Shown one piece after another: positions 1 to 10,498 of a stretch of 64,000 nucleotides of DNA. Source of the DNA: Symsagittifera roscoffensis (lineage: Eukaryota; Xenacoelomorpha; Acoela; Convolutidae); contig NC_087062.1 of NCBI RefSeq assembly GCF_963678635.1, positions 36,670,052 to 36,734,051 of the forward strand, read 5' to 3'. The position numbers and the translations under genes are program-made. The first letter of the stretch is position 1. The number at the start of each line of letters is the position of its first letter. The notes below the pieces were generated by a model. That model was not told where the DNA came from and did no database searches. It saw only the letters and a list, made by a program, of their open reading frames with translations.

Positions 1-3000
1 AACGTTTTTCCAACGATTTTAACTGAACCAAAGAGGAATAGTAATTATCTGGTAACATGATAGATTCGTCTGCCCAAAGCATACCTACAACGTATCTTGA
101 TCCATCGTGGACGGTGGAGGAACCAAGTATTTTAGCCGCCCTTTTGTCTTCGGCTGAACGGGAATCGACCTGTTTGTAGGCTCCGTATGACTCTATTTCA
201 TACCAGCGTTTGATTTGACAAGCTAGTTCGGTATCATCCGTATTGCACTTGAAACAAGTAGAAAGGAAACCAGTAGATGTCGGCATTGGGCCGCTCAAGA
301 CCCAGCCTATTGGAAGGCGAACCGCGACGGGCGATGTGTTTGGATCGGCCTCACTCTTGAAATACTCCTCAGGCCGAATAGCATGGAAGGAGTCTTGACC
401 AATTATTAAGTCTACATCGGCGTAGCTGTACACAATTGGTTTGATTGGAGCAAGGTACGGATACTTGCTCTGTAATGCAGGGATGTTGACGGTATCGGTA
501 CCGACTTTAAGTTCATCCTTGACAAATGCGGTTAATTCGAATATGTATTCGAATCCATCGAAGTTAGAAGATACCTTCATCTGAACTTGTTTCGTTTTAA
601 CAACAGTCGTTGTGTTAATACCATTTACTGTGAGATCCAAATCTTTTCCTGAAAGATTCAGACATTTGACTAATTTAGCCGATATCCAGGAATGACTAGA
701 TGCTGAGTCACACAATGTTAAACAATCAGCACTCTGGAAATCGGTGGAAACTTGGAGCTTGATTATGGGCAGTAACCCTTTCGATGTTATGATTGATGAT
801 TGGTCGTTCGAGATTGCGCAACTTACATCCAACGGAACGGGATTAATGTCTGCATGATTCGAACTTGCGTTTGGTATATTCTTGCTGAATGATTTTCGAT
901 CAGCGTTTGTGCTCGCTTTATCCGGCTCTGCATTAGATCTTGGTTGACCAGCGTTGGGTCTTGTATGGCTATCATTTTTGTCCGGATTTCGACTAGGAAA
1001 AACACGTTCAGCCCCATGGAGAAGTACACTATGGGTGCTAGTGCAACCTGGTTTGGTGCATTTCTTTGCTCTGGGACATTGCCGGAATGCGTGGTTCCCT
1101 TGTAAGCAGGAGAAGCACAATTTGTTTTCCGCAGAGAATTTCGCACGTTGTGTTGGAGTTTTCTCCTTAAACACAGAACACTTCCACAAGGCATGTTTCC
1201 CCTTGCAGAGGATACAAGAAGGATATTCAAACTTTTTCAAAACTGTACTTGTCGAGGCAAAAACTCTCGTTACAGCTTTAGTTTTGGATGGCTCTTCGAC
1301 TTTGGGCTTTCCAGGCATATTTTTCATTTGCTCATGAGCTTCTGCTTTATCCTTTAACCAATTGTTAAAGTCAATTAGGTTGGGGCGTGACCAATTACGT
1401 TTCACGACAAAAAGTGACCACGATTCTCTCATGTTTGGTGGAATTTTCGAAAGAGCTTGATTTAACAAAGAGACGCTTTTCAAATCTTCTTCATAATCAA
1501 GAGACCTAAAGACAGCCACTAGACTTGAAATGGTCATCGAGAAGCTAATGATGTTCTCAGAGTTGTGCATTCGAAGCTGCGGGAAACTGGACAACTTATC
1601 AAGGTGGGCCGTAATTACGTTTTGTGGCTTGCCAAACTTTCTTTCTAGAGTTTTCAGAGCATCTTTATACATTCTTCCACTGTATGCGAACTCTGCTATG
1701 GCTGACTTAGCTTTTCCCGTAACTAATGTTTTTAAATAAGTCAACTTCACATCATCGCTTAGGGACGCTGCGTCTACAGTACTGCAAAATTGGCCAAACC
1801 ATTCGTGCCATTGGAGCGGGTTGCCATCGTACTGGGCCAGCTTCCATTCTGGAAGGGGATCCTTCTTTGAGACTGACAGAGCTTGGACTAAGTCTTTCAG
1901 TGTAACGGCTTGCGGTTGGGGAACTGGTTGCAACGACGGTAATGTGTTGCTAGGATCAGCTGCAAAAGGTTGCTGCTGATATATGTAAGTGTTTTCAGCC
2001 GATGCGTCGTGATTGGGAAACCCATAGTAAACGGTACCACCACTTGATGCGTGGGGGAATTGTTGCTGAGATATTGGCGTTACGGATGAAAAAACACCAA
2101 CAGATGGGTTTGTGTTACCATCACTTGTTACCCCAGTGATGCATTGGGTGACTGCGGGTGTCCACTGTGACATTAGTGGCAAGTTGGGCTGACTAATAAC
2201 GGCAGGCTGTCCGCTAAACGGATTGTTCACTGACGCAGGGTTGCTATACACGTTATGTGATAGCAAGTTTTGATTTCTGCAGATTAAATTTGCAGGTGGT
2301 TGTGACACAATGTCATGGGGGGTGTATCCAGAGTATTGATTGGAGATGGCGGGCATGTTTCCAACAACTCGGGAATCGTTATTGAAGTTGTTGACGGGGA
2401 TATGTTGAATGGAAGACAAAGGATGAGGTACAGAGAAGTAACAGCATACCGGAGTATTGGTAGCTGCTGTTCCAGCTGGATTAAAAAATGATGATGTATT
2501 GTTTTCGCAAAGTGTAGCGTTATTGGAAATAAGCAACGACTGCGTTTCGTGCTCAGGATTAGTGGATACAGCGTGCTTGATTCCATCGCCATCGCTGAAG
2601 GAGACGGTTGGTTGATAGGGATAACATTGTTGATCACAATCAAAAGTCCGATTCGGCAACGATCGCCGAGGTGAAGTTTCCGCTGTGGACACATTTCTGT
2701 GTTGATGCGAACCACTTTCTATATTTATACAGTTTTCAAACTTTGAAGAAGACGGAATTACCTTGGGTCCTTTTTGGTTTTCTAATGCATGATCAACCCA
2801 ATCGTTTACCCTGTCAGAACGACGATCAACCGAAGACGCCAGCTCGAGATGCTGATCTATTTCAGACTCTTCGAGGTATTCAGTTTCAACCATTTTTGCT
2901 TCAGCTACTTTAATACGATTTTCTTCGCTTAATCGTTCCATTTCAAGCCGACTTTTTTCGATTCGTAAACGATGTTCTTGCTCTTTACGGTCAATTTCAA

Positions 3001-3577
3001 ATTTAATTTCTTGTTGTTTTCGTTCCATCTCAATCAGATGCTGTTGCTCTTCGATGATGGCTTCCTGTTGTTTCAGTCTTAAGGTTGCTTCGTGTTGTTT
3101 TTCCAACTCTTCTCGCTTCATCTTCGCTAGGAGCAGCTCTTTGCGGCGCTCACTGGGGGTCAATGATTTCATTGAGCTTTGCTTACTCGACCCGGATTTT
3201 GCCGATTTTGATGAAACTTTTGATCGAATAGTTTCACTGACGCAGACCTCTGAAGCTTGATTAGATTCCATATGAGCGCGAGCCTTACCAGTTACTTCAT
3301 CGTTAACTTTAACTATCCTATCCCACCATGCAGCCAACTCCGTTAATAATTTGCTATGGTTATCGGTTTTATTAGCTAATATCACAAGTTCATCATTTTT
3401 AGCCAATGCTTTTTCGAGAATACTCTTGCAAGATTCAATTAAGGCGTTTATTTTTGTTTTCCGAATTGGTCCCTCTAAACTCTCAGTTATGCGACTGTGA
3501 ACTACGGAAAGCTCATTTTCTAGTGATGTTCGACCATTCATCAATCGTCGATATTTTAACTCAATTTGTTCTGTCAT
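1..3577 (-). CDS. BEL/Pao retrotransposon Gag-Pol polyprotein, 5' part (runs off the left edge)
   Basis: One uninterrupted minus-strand reading frame of about 1,192 codons starts at the ATG at 3577-3575 and leaves the window at base 1. Seen in order: an N-terminal part, a charged K/E/R-rich probable coiled coil at residues ~143-230, a long Q/P/S/N-rich stretch, a BEL-type Gag domain (DUF1759-like, from about residue 575, with WKLAQYDGNPLQWHEW), two zinc knuckles (CILCKGKHALWKC at 788-800; CFSCLQGNHAFRQC at 821-834), an aspartic protease with CDSASSHSWIS (catalytic Asp about 957), and the block that precedes reverse transcriptase in BEL/Pao elements (RLPIGWVLSGP, RYVVGMLWADES). RT, RNase H and integrase would lie beyond the window. 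The protease uses DSA rather than the commoner DSG/DTG. No stop or frameshift is visible, so this may be a young, possibly active copy. Family call is confident; the LTR was not identified. Confidence 0.9.
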   Translation of the reverse strand, partial: MTEQIELKYRRLMNGRTSLENELSVVHSRITESLEGPIRKTKINALIESCKSILEKALAKNDELVILANKTDNHSKLLTELAAWWDRIVKVNDEVTGKARAHMESNQASEVCVSETIRSKVSSKSAKSGSSKQSSMKSLTPSERRKELLLAKMKREELEKQHEATLRLKQQEAIIEEQQHLIEMERKQQEIKFEIDRKEQEHRLRIEKSRLEMERLSEENRIKVAEAKMVETEYLEESEIDQHLELASSVDRRSDRVNDWVDHALENQKGPKVIPSSSKFENCINIESGSHQHRNVSTAETSPRRSLPNRTFDCDQQCYPYQPTVSFSDGDGIKHAVSTNPEHETQSLLISNNATLCENNTSSFFNPAGTAATNTPVCCYFSVPHPLSSIQHIPVNNFNNDSRVVGNMPAISNQYSGYTPHDIVSQPPANLICRNQNLLSHNVYSNPASVNNPFSGQPAVISQPNLPLMSQWTPAVTQCITGVTSDGNTNPSVGVFSSVTPISQQQFPHASSGGTVYYGFPNHDASAENTYIYQQQPFAADPSNTLPSLQPVPQPQAVTLKDLVQALSVSKKDPLPEWKLAQYDGNPLQWHEWFGQFCSTVDAASLSDDVKLTYLKTLVTGKAKSAIAEFAYSGRMYKDALKTLERKFGKPQNVITAHLDKLSSFPQLRMHNSENIISFSMTISSLVAVFRSLDYEEDLKSVSLLNQALSKIPPNMRESWSLFVVKRNWSRPNLIDFNNWLKDKAEAHEQMKNMPGKPKVEEPSKTKAVTRVFASTSTVLKKFEYPSCILCKGKHALWKCSVFKEKTPTQRAKFSAENKLCFSCLQGNHAFRQCPRAKKCTKPGCTSTHSVLLHGAERVFPSRNPDKNDSHTRPNAGQPRSNAEPDKASTNADRKSFSKNIPNASSNHADINPVPLDVSCAISNDQSSIITSKGLLPIIKLQVSTDFQSADCLTLCDSASSHSWISAKLVKCLNLSGKDLDLTVNGINTTTVVKTKQVQMKVSSNFDGFEYIFELTAFVKDELKVGTDTVNIPALQSKYPYLAPIKPIVYSYADVDLIIGQDSFHAIRPEEYFKSEADPNTSPVAVRLPIGWVLSGPMPTSTGFLSTCFKCNTDDTELACQIKRWYEIESYGAYKQVDSRSAEDKRAAKILGSSTVHDGSRYVVGMLWADESIMLPDNYYSSLVQLKSLEKR

Positions 3578-3744
3578 TTTGATTACTTTTAAACTTGTTC
3601 ACTTCTACTCAACCGCTCAACTGCTCAGTTTGAGAGAGAAAAAAAAAGAAGAATAATTAATTTAAGACCTTATATTTAGTATTAATAAATACATTCTGAC
3701 TCATTAAACAATATCACACCTTAGAGAAGCAATTTATTTAACTC
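3578..3744. other. Spacer between BEL/Pao Gag start and the upstream ORF
   Basis: This would be the 5' leader of the retrotransposon on the minus strand. It is AT-rich, with a purine run near 3635-3652 and short repeats of GCTCAACYGCTCA (3606-3632). I could not find a convincing primer-binding site or an LTR boundary. Confidence 0.4.
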
Positions 3745-4344
3745 CTAGTGCTGCTCAGCATTTCTTCTGTTTCGATTAGCTTGCCGCTTGCGTTTTCCTG
3801 GCTTAGGAGTATTTTTCTTTGAAATAATATACTTCAAATTCTTGCTATAACGCCTAAGGATCGTAAACGTTTTCAGTTCTAGAGAGGGATCCTGGTGTAG
3901 TTCTAAGTACTTTTGCCCTAACTCAGTGAGGTTCTGCTTCCTTCTAGATATCAGGTCTGTTACTATATTAATAACTAATATACCTGACTCTTTCAACTTA
4001 CTATATATATCTTCCGTGCCTACACGCTTACAGTAAACGATTGCATAAATATTGCGTTTATAGTTTAAAAGAATCTTCTTAAGCTGGTTAGGAGTTAGTG
4101 CGTTAAAGTTATTACTACGGTGTCGACTAATAGAGTTATTAACAGCGTCGTGCCAAATAACAATGTCGGTTCGGTTTAAGAGATAGTGATCAAGTTGATA
4201 CTGACAAGTTTTACGGACGTTCACTGCGTTATGGTTGAAACTTAACCCGGGAATGGCTAAGCACGATTGAGATACACGCTTTTGCGAAGCGGGGGACAGT
4301 TTTTTCAAAGCGTGGTGCAGCGAGCTAGCAGCTAGTATGAACAT
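3745..4344 (-). CDS. Unknown 199-aa protein, weakly SGNH-hydrolase-like, upstream of BEL/Pao Gag
   Basis: An intact minus-strand ORF begins with ATG at 4344 and ends 167 bp before the BEL/Pao Gag start on the same strand. It contains AIPGLSF (about 30-36), DIVIWHDAVNNSISRH (about 60-75) and YAIVYCKRVGT (about 101-111), followed by a Lys/Arg-rich C-terminus (KKNTPKPGKRKRQANRNRR). The order of a Gly turn, then D-V-V-W-x-D-x-x-N-N, vaguely recalls the blocks of SGNH/GDSL hydrolases, but no Ser-Asp-His triad is certain; that link is inference. It could be an accessory ORF of the retrotransposon or an unrelated mobile or host gene. Its freedom from stops next to an intact element suggests it is real. 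Confidence 0.5.
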   Translation of the reverse strand: MFILAASSLHHALKKLSPASQKRVSQSCLAIPGLSFNHNAVNVRKTCQYQLDHYLLNRTDIVIWHDAVNNSISRHRSNNFNALTPNQLKKILLNYKRNIYAIVYCKRVGTEDIYSKLKESGILVINIVTDLISRRKQNLTELGQKYLELHQDPSLELKTFTILRRYSKNLKYIISKKNTPKPGKRKRQANRNRRNAEQH

Positions 4345-5200
4345 TTAGTGATTTAAATCAACTTAAGAGGGAGGGAATCAAGCAAACCGCGACCTGACCT
4401 CCCGCAACACCCTGAGCTAACAAGGTTGTAGCAAAAGGTAAGACGATTTGCTTAATAATACGCTACGGGTCTGGACTACGGCTAATTTTATCCAATTGAA
4501 CTAGTTTAGTTAGCTGCACCACGTTTCAAGAATAAACCCGGCGTTTTTTCAGATTTTTTTTTTTTTTTTTTTCGAAAATTTCGGATTTTTTTCCAAAAAT
4601 TTTCCAAAATTTTCCGAAAATTTTTTTTTTTTTCCACGTTTTCACCCAACGGTTCAAGTTCCAACAATAACCTGATGCGTTTGCGAAATTTTGATTTTTT
4701 TTTTTTTTTTTTTAAGTCCAAAACTTGGGGCAAAAAACTCGACTCGGTCGTTTAAATTAAATTATTATGAAACTAGGCGCTTTGCTGAATAATTTGCAAA
4801 ACTTTAAAATTTTTGAAAAAAAAAAAAAATCAAAAATTTTCAATTTTTTTTTTTCCAAAATTTTTGGCCTTTTTTTTCGATACGGTGTTGAGCTTAGAAA
4901 CACGGTGTTAGGATAACGTAATTAAGGTTTATGAGGCCGGTTTTTTCCTAAACCCACAAAAAATTTTCTGATCGGGTTTTGGTATAGAGAAAAATTGGGG
5001 GTTACGATTTTGCCATCAAAAAACCTCGCATCAGAATTTAAAGCATCAAATCAGCAAGTTAGCACAAATGGATAAAGTTTTGGTTTTTTAGTCTTACAAG
5101 TTTTGTAGAGGCGTTCACCGGTAGAATCCAAATTCCACAGAAAACTTCGAGTGTCGAGAAAAAATGGGTGTCCACAATCCACAATCAGGATACCTGAAAA
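4345..5200. other. Homopolymer-rich non-coding DNA
   Basis: Long A and T runs (for example 4554-4572, 4621-4634, 4694-4712, 4818-4831) dominate. The apparent ORFs here are lysine-rich artefacts of these runs. No gene, tRNA or clear repeat boundary is seen. The BEL/Pao 5' LTR could lie in this stretch, but I cannot place its ends. Confidence 0.5.
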
Positions 5201-5229
5201 GGCCTCCCCTTCTCCTAACTGGGACGTTT

Positions 5230-6090
5230 CGGACACTCGGGTCTTTTCTGACAATCGGGTCGTTTCGTCCAATTGGGCCGTTTCGGCCAATTGGTCACCT
5301 TCTGACAATTTTCGGCTAATTGGACACTTCTGGCCAATTCGGCATCTTCGGGCCACTTTCGGCTATTGCACAATTTCTGCCAATTGGGTCAAGTTTGGAC
5401 AAATGTCGACTAATTGGACAATTTTGGCCAATTCGGATACTTCAGGGCAACTTTCGGCTAATTGCACAATTTCGGCCAATTGGGTCGTGTTTGGACAAAT
5501 ATCGGATAATTGGACACTTTCGGCCACTTGGGATACTTTAGGGCAACTTTCAGCTAATTGCACAATTTCGGCCAATTGCGTCGTTTTTGGACAAATTTCG
5601 GCTAATTGCACAATTTCGGCCAATTGGGTCGTGTTTGGACAAATTTCGGCTGATTGCACAATTTCGGCCAATTGGGTCGTGTTTGGACAAACTTCGGCTA
5701 ATTGCACAATTTCGGCCAATTGGGTCGTGTTTGGACAAATTTCGGCTAATTGCACAATTTCGGCCAATTGGGTCGTGTTTGGACAAATTTCGGCTAAGTG
5801 CACAATTTCGGCCAATTGGGTCGTGTTTGGACAAATTTCGGCTAATTGCACAATTTCGGCCAATTGGGTCGTGTTTGAACAATTTTCGGCTAATTGCACA
5901 ATTTCGGGCAATTGGGTCGTCTCTGGAAATTTTCGGCTAATTGGTCACTTTCGGCCAATTGGGTCGTCTCTGGAAAAATTTCGGCTAATTGGTCACTTTC
6001 GGCCAATTGGGTCGTCTCTGGAAAAATTTCGGCTAATTGGTCACTTTCGGCCAATTGGGTCGTCTCTGGAAAAATTTCGGCTAATTGGGT
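5230..6090. repeat. Minisatellite with 48-bp unit
   Basis: About 18 degenerate tandem copies of a 48-bp unit built from two related half-units, ATTTCGGCTAATTGCACA and ATTTCGGCCAATTGGGTC plus a spacer GTGTTTGGACAA. Between 5590 and 5880 the copies are nearly identical; from about 5925 to 6090 a variant with GTCTCTGGAAAAA takes over. Because 48 is divisible by 3 and the unit has few stops, several frames on both strands stay open (the longest on plus, 5151-6230, repeats a 16-aa unit). These are most likely not genes, although a repetitive secreted protein cannot be excluded from sequence alone. Confidence 0.9.
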
Positions 6091-6500
6091 TGTACTGTCC
6101 GGAATATCGTCCTGAAAATCCTCTGGAATATCGTCCGGAATATCGAGTCCTGAAAACCCTCTGGAATATCGTCCGGAATATCGAGTCCGGGTCGGCGGAC
6201 CAAAATGTGCCGCACTCTCGTATCCTGTAAGATCTAAAAAACCTGGTTCAACATCTGTAAATTATCGGCAATTTAAACAGATAATATGACAATATAAAGA
6301 TAATATAAAATAAGGCAAACATCAGTTTAACATTTTCGGTTAACATGTTATCGAACGGTTTTTTTCAACAACTTCCAAAATCTATAAACATTTTGATGGC
6401 AAACTGACCTTAATCGGACAAACCAGTAGTTTTCAAGGCCTTTTGTCTAAGCAAATCTAATTTTAGCTTTTTCACTTTCGCGCTATAATGACGTCATTAA
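6091..6500. other. Non-coding DNA after the minisatellite
   Basis: A short run of related elements (GGAATATCGTCC-type words, 6108-6190) continues the repeat character, then AT-rich sequence without a recognisable gene or repeat boundary. Confidence 0.4.
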
Positions 6501-6501
6501 T

Positions 6502-6927
6502 TTAAGCGCGAACATCTTCCGCGACCAAAGATTCCTTTTGGGAAATCAACAAAAGTCGTTGTTTGGCGGTTTCTAATTCAACCGGATCGATTATTTCCTT
6601 GACTTTAGTGCGGTAGTGCCGGTGTTTCGGACTAAGTCTGAGCATGAAGGCAACCACTCGCTGGAGTTTACGAAACGAGCTGAACTTTTCCCAATCAAAT
6701 AAAATGGGTTGTTTTTGATTTAGTGCAACGTTTGAAAAATTAGAGGCCTGCTGTAAGCCTTCATTAAGGTCACAAGCGGGACCAGCCAGGCGGATTTTCT
6801 TAAGTATTTCTATGCTCGACTTGAAAGGCCATGGTCTAATCCGCCCCTGTATGCACCCTTTCTTTTTCACTCGAGAGAAAATCAAATAAAAATGCAGCCT
6901 GTTAAGTAATGTCTTTGAAATCATCAT
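6502..6927 (-). pseudogene. BEL/Pao pol fragment (segment before the integrase)
   Basis: A 141-codon minus-strand ORF contains DWEKFSSFRKLQRVVAFMLR (about residues 78-97) followed by a segment with DPVELETAKQRLL. In BEL/Pao Pol proteins this kind of block lies between RNase H and the integrase zinc-binding domain. The frame ends at 6502 with no integrase catalytic core, and no RT is seen upstream, so this is an isolated remnant. It has the same orientation as the open BEL/Pao copy at the left edge but is a separate insertion: it lies upstream of that element's start. Confidence 0.65.
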
Positions 6928-7473
6928 TCGTTTTTGTCTATTAAATGCATCAAAAAAAAGTTAAATCTTGGTTTTATTTGCAACTTCAATGCCTTCAATG
7001 CCCCGACAACTTCCACTTAATGAATTGTTTTGTCTCATATAGTTGTAGCTTAAAAAAAATTCGACAAACTCGTTATTTCTCAATCTTTACAAATATATGA
7101 CATCGAATTGCAGTTCATTTAAGACTTTCATTTGTCAAATTAATTTAATATGAATTTGACAATATAACGATTTGTCCCAAGAATTTAGCATGTTGCATTG
7201 TGTTCTCACATTGTTATGAGCACTTTTTTTTCTAACTTACATTTTCTGTGTTTTCAACTTTGACTCAGTTTTCGGATCATCTAGTTCTTAAGTCCTTTTA
7301 TTAACTGGTTTGAAGATTTCAGCATCAAGTATGCCTTCGTTCAGCTTTTGTGTTTTTTACTAAGAAATTTGGTCTATTCATAAACCTGTAATTCTTTAAA
7401 GAGTAAATTTTGTCTCTAATGCGTATTTTGCAAACGATTCCAGATTTTGCATTAAAAAGAAATCCAAATTATT
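6928..7473. other. AT-rich non-coding DNA
   Basis: No supported ORF, RNA gene or repeat is visible here. Confidence 0.4.
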
Positions 7474-8018
7474 GTTCCGACTTTCGATACGAAAGTAACG
7501 GAAAATTTGTGCTCGGGGTGGATTTTTTTTCTTCAGATAAATTTCGACTTTTTAACTAGCCATTTTTGACGGATTTTTTTTGTATCATTCAAAAAGTATT
7601 GTTGTCTTGAGCTTCAATTTGAAAGGATATTTCACCTGTGATCATTTTTTGTAAAGTTATGGGGGTTTAAAGATCGCCATTTTGGCCAATTTGGGACAAT
7701 TAACGCGCTATATAATTCGCGCTATTAACGCGTAAGCGGAGATTTAATCCGTCTTAGAAATCGTTCCAAATTGGTTGAAAGAAGCTTATTTGCCATAATT
7801 GATTTGTTACAAGGAGCGAAAACTATTGTTTAGTACTTAATATGGCGTGTGGTTGGATGATTTTTTTTAAAGAAAAATTTTCAAATTTTAGAAGAAAAAA
7901 AATTTCATTTTATTTTATTTCATATAATTTTTTTGTTTTGTTGATGATATTGCTGCTCCATAAAGCTTAAAGCCAGTCGGAACATTCAAGGCTTCGCCCT
8001 GATACGAGCAGTCTTGTT
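7474..8018 (+). mobile_element. Helentron-like non-autonomous element (HINE type), copy 1
   Basis: The left end is GTTCCGACTTTCGATACGAA. The inverted copy of its first 9 bases, AGTCGGAAC, lies not at the right terminus but upstream of a terminal hairpin, AAGGCTTCGCCCT, followed by GATACGAGCAGTCTTGTT. This asymmetric terminal inverted repeat plus 3' stem-loop is the published architecture of Helentron-associated interspersed elements. A second copy (13487-14022) aligns over the whole length, which defines the ends. No coding capacity is present. It ends in CTTGTT next to T/A-rich flanks, consistent with insertion at T-rich sites. Confidence 0.75.
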
Positions 8019-9965
8019 AACTTAAGTATTCATTCGTCAAAAAGCAAGTATGTTTGCAAGCTGCCAGTGGATGATAACAACGCCTTTCTCAGATTTTTTT
8101 GACGGCATCAAGATTTTAAGAACGAAGTTGATGTGCTTGGATTCCAAAAACAGCAATGACCACCAAAACACAAAAAAAAAGTTTTTCTAATTGTTTTCAA
8201 TCTAATTTTGTAAAAAAAAAACAGGACACTAATGCGTTCTGAATTGAGTCAAGTATATTCTTTTAAAAATGACGGCACCAATAGTTAAAAATAGGACGTT
8301 CTCCACACACTTAGCGTCTTGTGCCATCTCGCGCAGCGAAAACAAGATCGATTGAAGGAGCAAAGTAAGCTACCATCAATACAGCGTCTTTTTAGTACTT
8401 TAGGAGAGCTCGGAAAATCAATTTGGTTGACCTAAAAAAATGTCGATAAAATTTTCAACAATTTTTTGAAAGTGCGACCCAAGAAAATCCTAGATCCACC
8501 CCTGCATATAGATAACTAATATTGGCTCAAAATATTAAGAATAATAAGTTGATAATTCTAGTCTAAATTTACCATGATAAAATTTTTCAACTCTTTATTC
8601 CACATATTCAGATCGGAGATTTTGCTCCCTTTTTATTTTTTCGATTTTGCATTAAACGAAAGAAACACGCCACTTATTCAATTTATAGTTGCTACAATTC
8701 ATTATGGTTTTCAATTCGACCCTTTAGTTTTTGTATCCTTTAAATTACGTTGATTTGTTTGGCAATTTTGAAAAATAATCAATCGAATAGTTCCCAATGT
8801 GGAAAAATGTCCCGACACCTTATTCTGATTAGCCCTCATTGTTTTCAAAACGAAATTTGGCGTTTCTCGGAAACACTGAGTGCTGAGGATTGTCCTTAAG
8901 AGTTTATTGATGATACAGAAAACTTAACACTATATTAACCCAAAGCAAATTACACTCACTCAAGCTCGATCAAAATTTTTTGGTGCTTGCAATATCGCCA
9001 TTTTGATCCCTAGATACGATCACGGGACATAAAAGTTGCATTTTTTTTATTTCAACGAGCAAAGTATTAGTTTTTCCTTCACATTTTTGTTGTCATTTTC
9101 TCTGTAAATATTTTAAAATTCAAATTTTGACAAAGGCTTCATAAAACTGATTGAAAAGACTTAGCCTGCCCAAAACTTTTTAATTTAAGTTAATTTTTGT
9201 CTCGAAGGCAAAATTGAGGCAGTATATCATTACTAATCTTGAAGGTTGAAAGTGTTCTTGCTGTGGAACATTCTCGCAAAGATTACAAAGAGTTCAAGTT
9301 CATAGCTCAAATTAGTTTCTTGGGAAAGTAATAAGCTTATCTTTCTCGTTTTGTCGCCAAAAAACGACAGGTAATAAAAATGAAAAGTTACTCGCAACAA
9401 TATGCTTTGACGGCACAGACATTAAAAGGTCTTGGGAGTTATCAAAGCTTAGCCATAGTTTAAGCACAATACAACTGCCAATGAAAACTCTGTGCATGGA
9501 TTGGAACAGTAATTTTTCCAAACTATTTGCTGGAAAAAATTTTTTGTTTACTTATTTTGATCATCTGCCTGAAACTGTTCTTGAAGTTCAGCCGTTTTTC
9601 GACATTTGACCAAAAAACACGTGAATTCTGTTGTTTGCCGCTTTCTGGCTGTATGAAGTGTAGGTCAAGGTTATCCGAAGAAAGAACTAACTTGAGCCCA
9701 TAAATTCAAATACTTTATAATGCTTTAAGGTATTTCTACAAAAAGAACACCTCTAAAACTAGTTTTAATACACTTTATCAAAAGTTTTTCAAATTTTGGC
9801 ATTGCCAAGTCCTTCCAAAAAATAGCTAGCTTCTGTTAAGTTTCGAACCTTAGAGCCTAAAGAGATGCAGAGAAATAGCAAAAAAATGAAAAAAGAAATA
9901 TTTGATGGTTAAAATCGAAAGTTTTCTATGACCTGTGTACGAATTCAAAAATTACTGTTTGACAT
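8019..9965. other. AT-rich non-coding DNA
   Basis: Nothing convincing on either strand. The short ORF at 9312-9521 (minus) has no recognisable motif and is probably chance. Confidence 0.4.
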
Positions 9966-9967
9966 TT

Positions 9968-10016
9968 GCTACAAACTAAACAAACTAAACAAACTAAACA
10001 AACAAAACAAACTAAT
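9968..10016. repeat. 9-bp microsatellite, ACAAACTAA type
   Basis: Five consecutive copies of a 9-bp unit ACAAACTAA with one variant (ACAAACAAA). Confidence 0.8.
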
Positions 10017-10129
10017 TTTAAAGTTTATTGCTTATTAACTTTTTCCAGTCAAAAACTATTCGAGATTGTTTACCTTGTTCCGGCGTTTGAAGAAAGTGAG
10101 AAATATATTAGCCCGGGGTGGTTGTTTTT

Positions 10130-10498
10130 TGTTCCGACCAATTTGCAAAAATTCTCTCGGGTGACCGATACCTTAACCTTCAACTTCGCAGAAGGGCTGC
10201 TCTCAGTATTATACTAGGCTGACTTTACGGTATCTGTAAAACGAGTTTTACTAAATTGATTGTTTTATACTTTGATGATGGAAAGAAAAAATAACGCGCA
10301 TTATTTGCAAATTAATTGGAGGCAAGCTAATTGGTTTTCTCAATCATACTTACAACTCAAGTTTTAATTTTTAAATTGGGATATTTTTAGCCTAAAGTTC
10401 ATAGTTTGTCAATATTCATTTAACTAAAAATAATTCGAGATCAGGTAATGGGCAGTCGAAACTTTCAGGGCTTATGCCTTGAAACGAGCAGTCTTGTT
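10130..10498 (+). mobile_element. Helentron-like element, diverged or short copy
   Basis: The right end (CAGTCGAAAC, then a CAGGGC..GCCTTG stem, then ACGAGCAGTCTTGTT ending at 10498) matches copies 1 and 2, with changes that largely keep the stem paired. The proposed left end GTTCCGACC at 10130 matches only the first 8 bases of the other copies, so the start is uncertain while the 3' end is firm. Confidence 0.5.

Noticed and set aside
823-1739. ORFs in other frames within the BEL/Pao Gag-Pol (for example 823-1230 minus, 954-1337 plus)
   Set aside because: Shadows of the long minus-strand Gag-Pol frame, without motifs of their own.
4506-4733. Lysine-rich minus-strand ORF
   Set aside because: Produced by poly-T runs on the plus strand; no non-repetitive content.
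5151-6230. 359-aa plus-strand ORF and overlapping minus-strand ORFs across the minisatellite
   Set aside because: They follow directly from a 48-bp, stop-poor tandem unit; all share the repeat period and none has non-repetitive coding sequence.
9968-10016. CRISPR-like or telomeric array
   Set aside because: A short 9-bp microsatellite with no spacers and no telomere unit; eukaryotic context rules out CRISPR.
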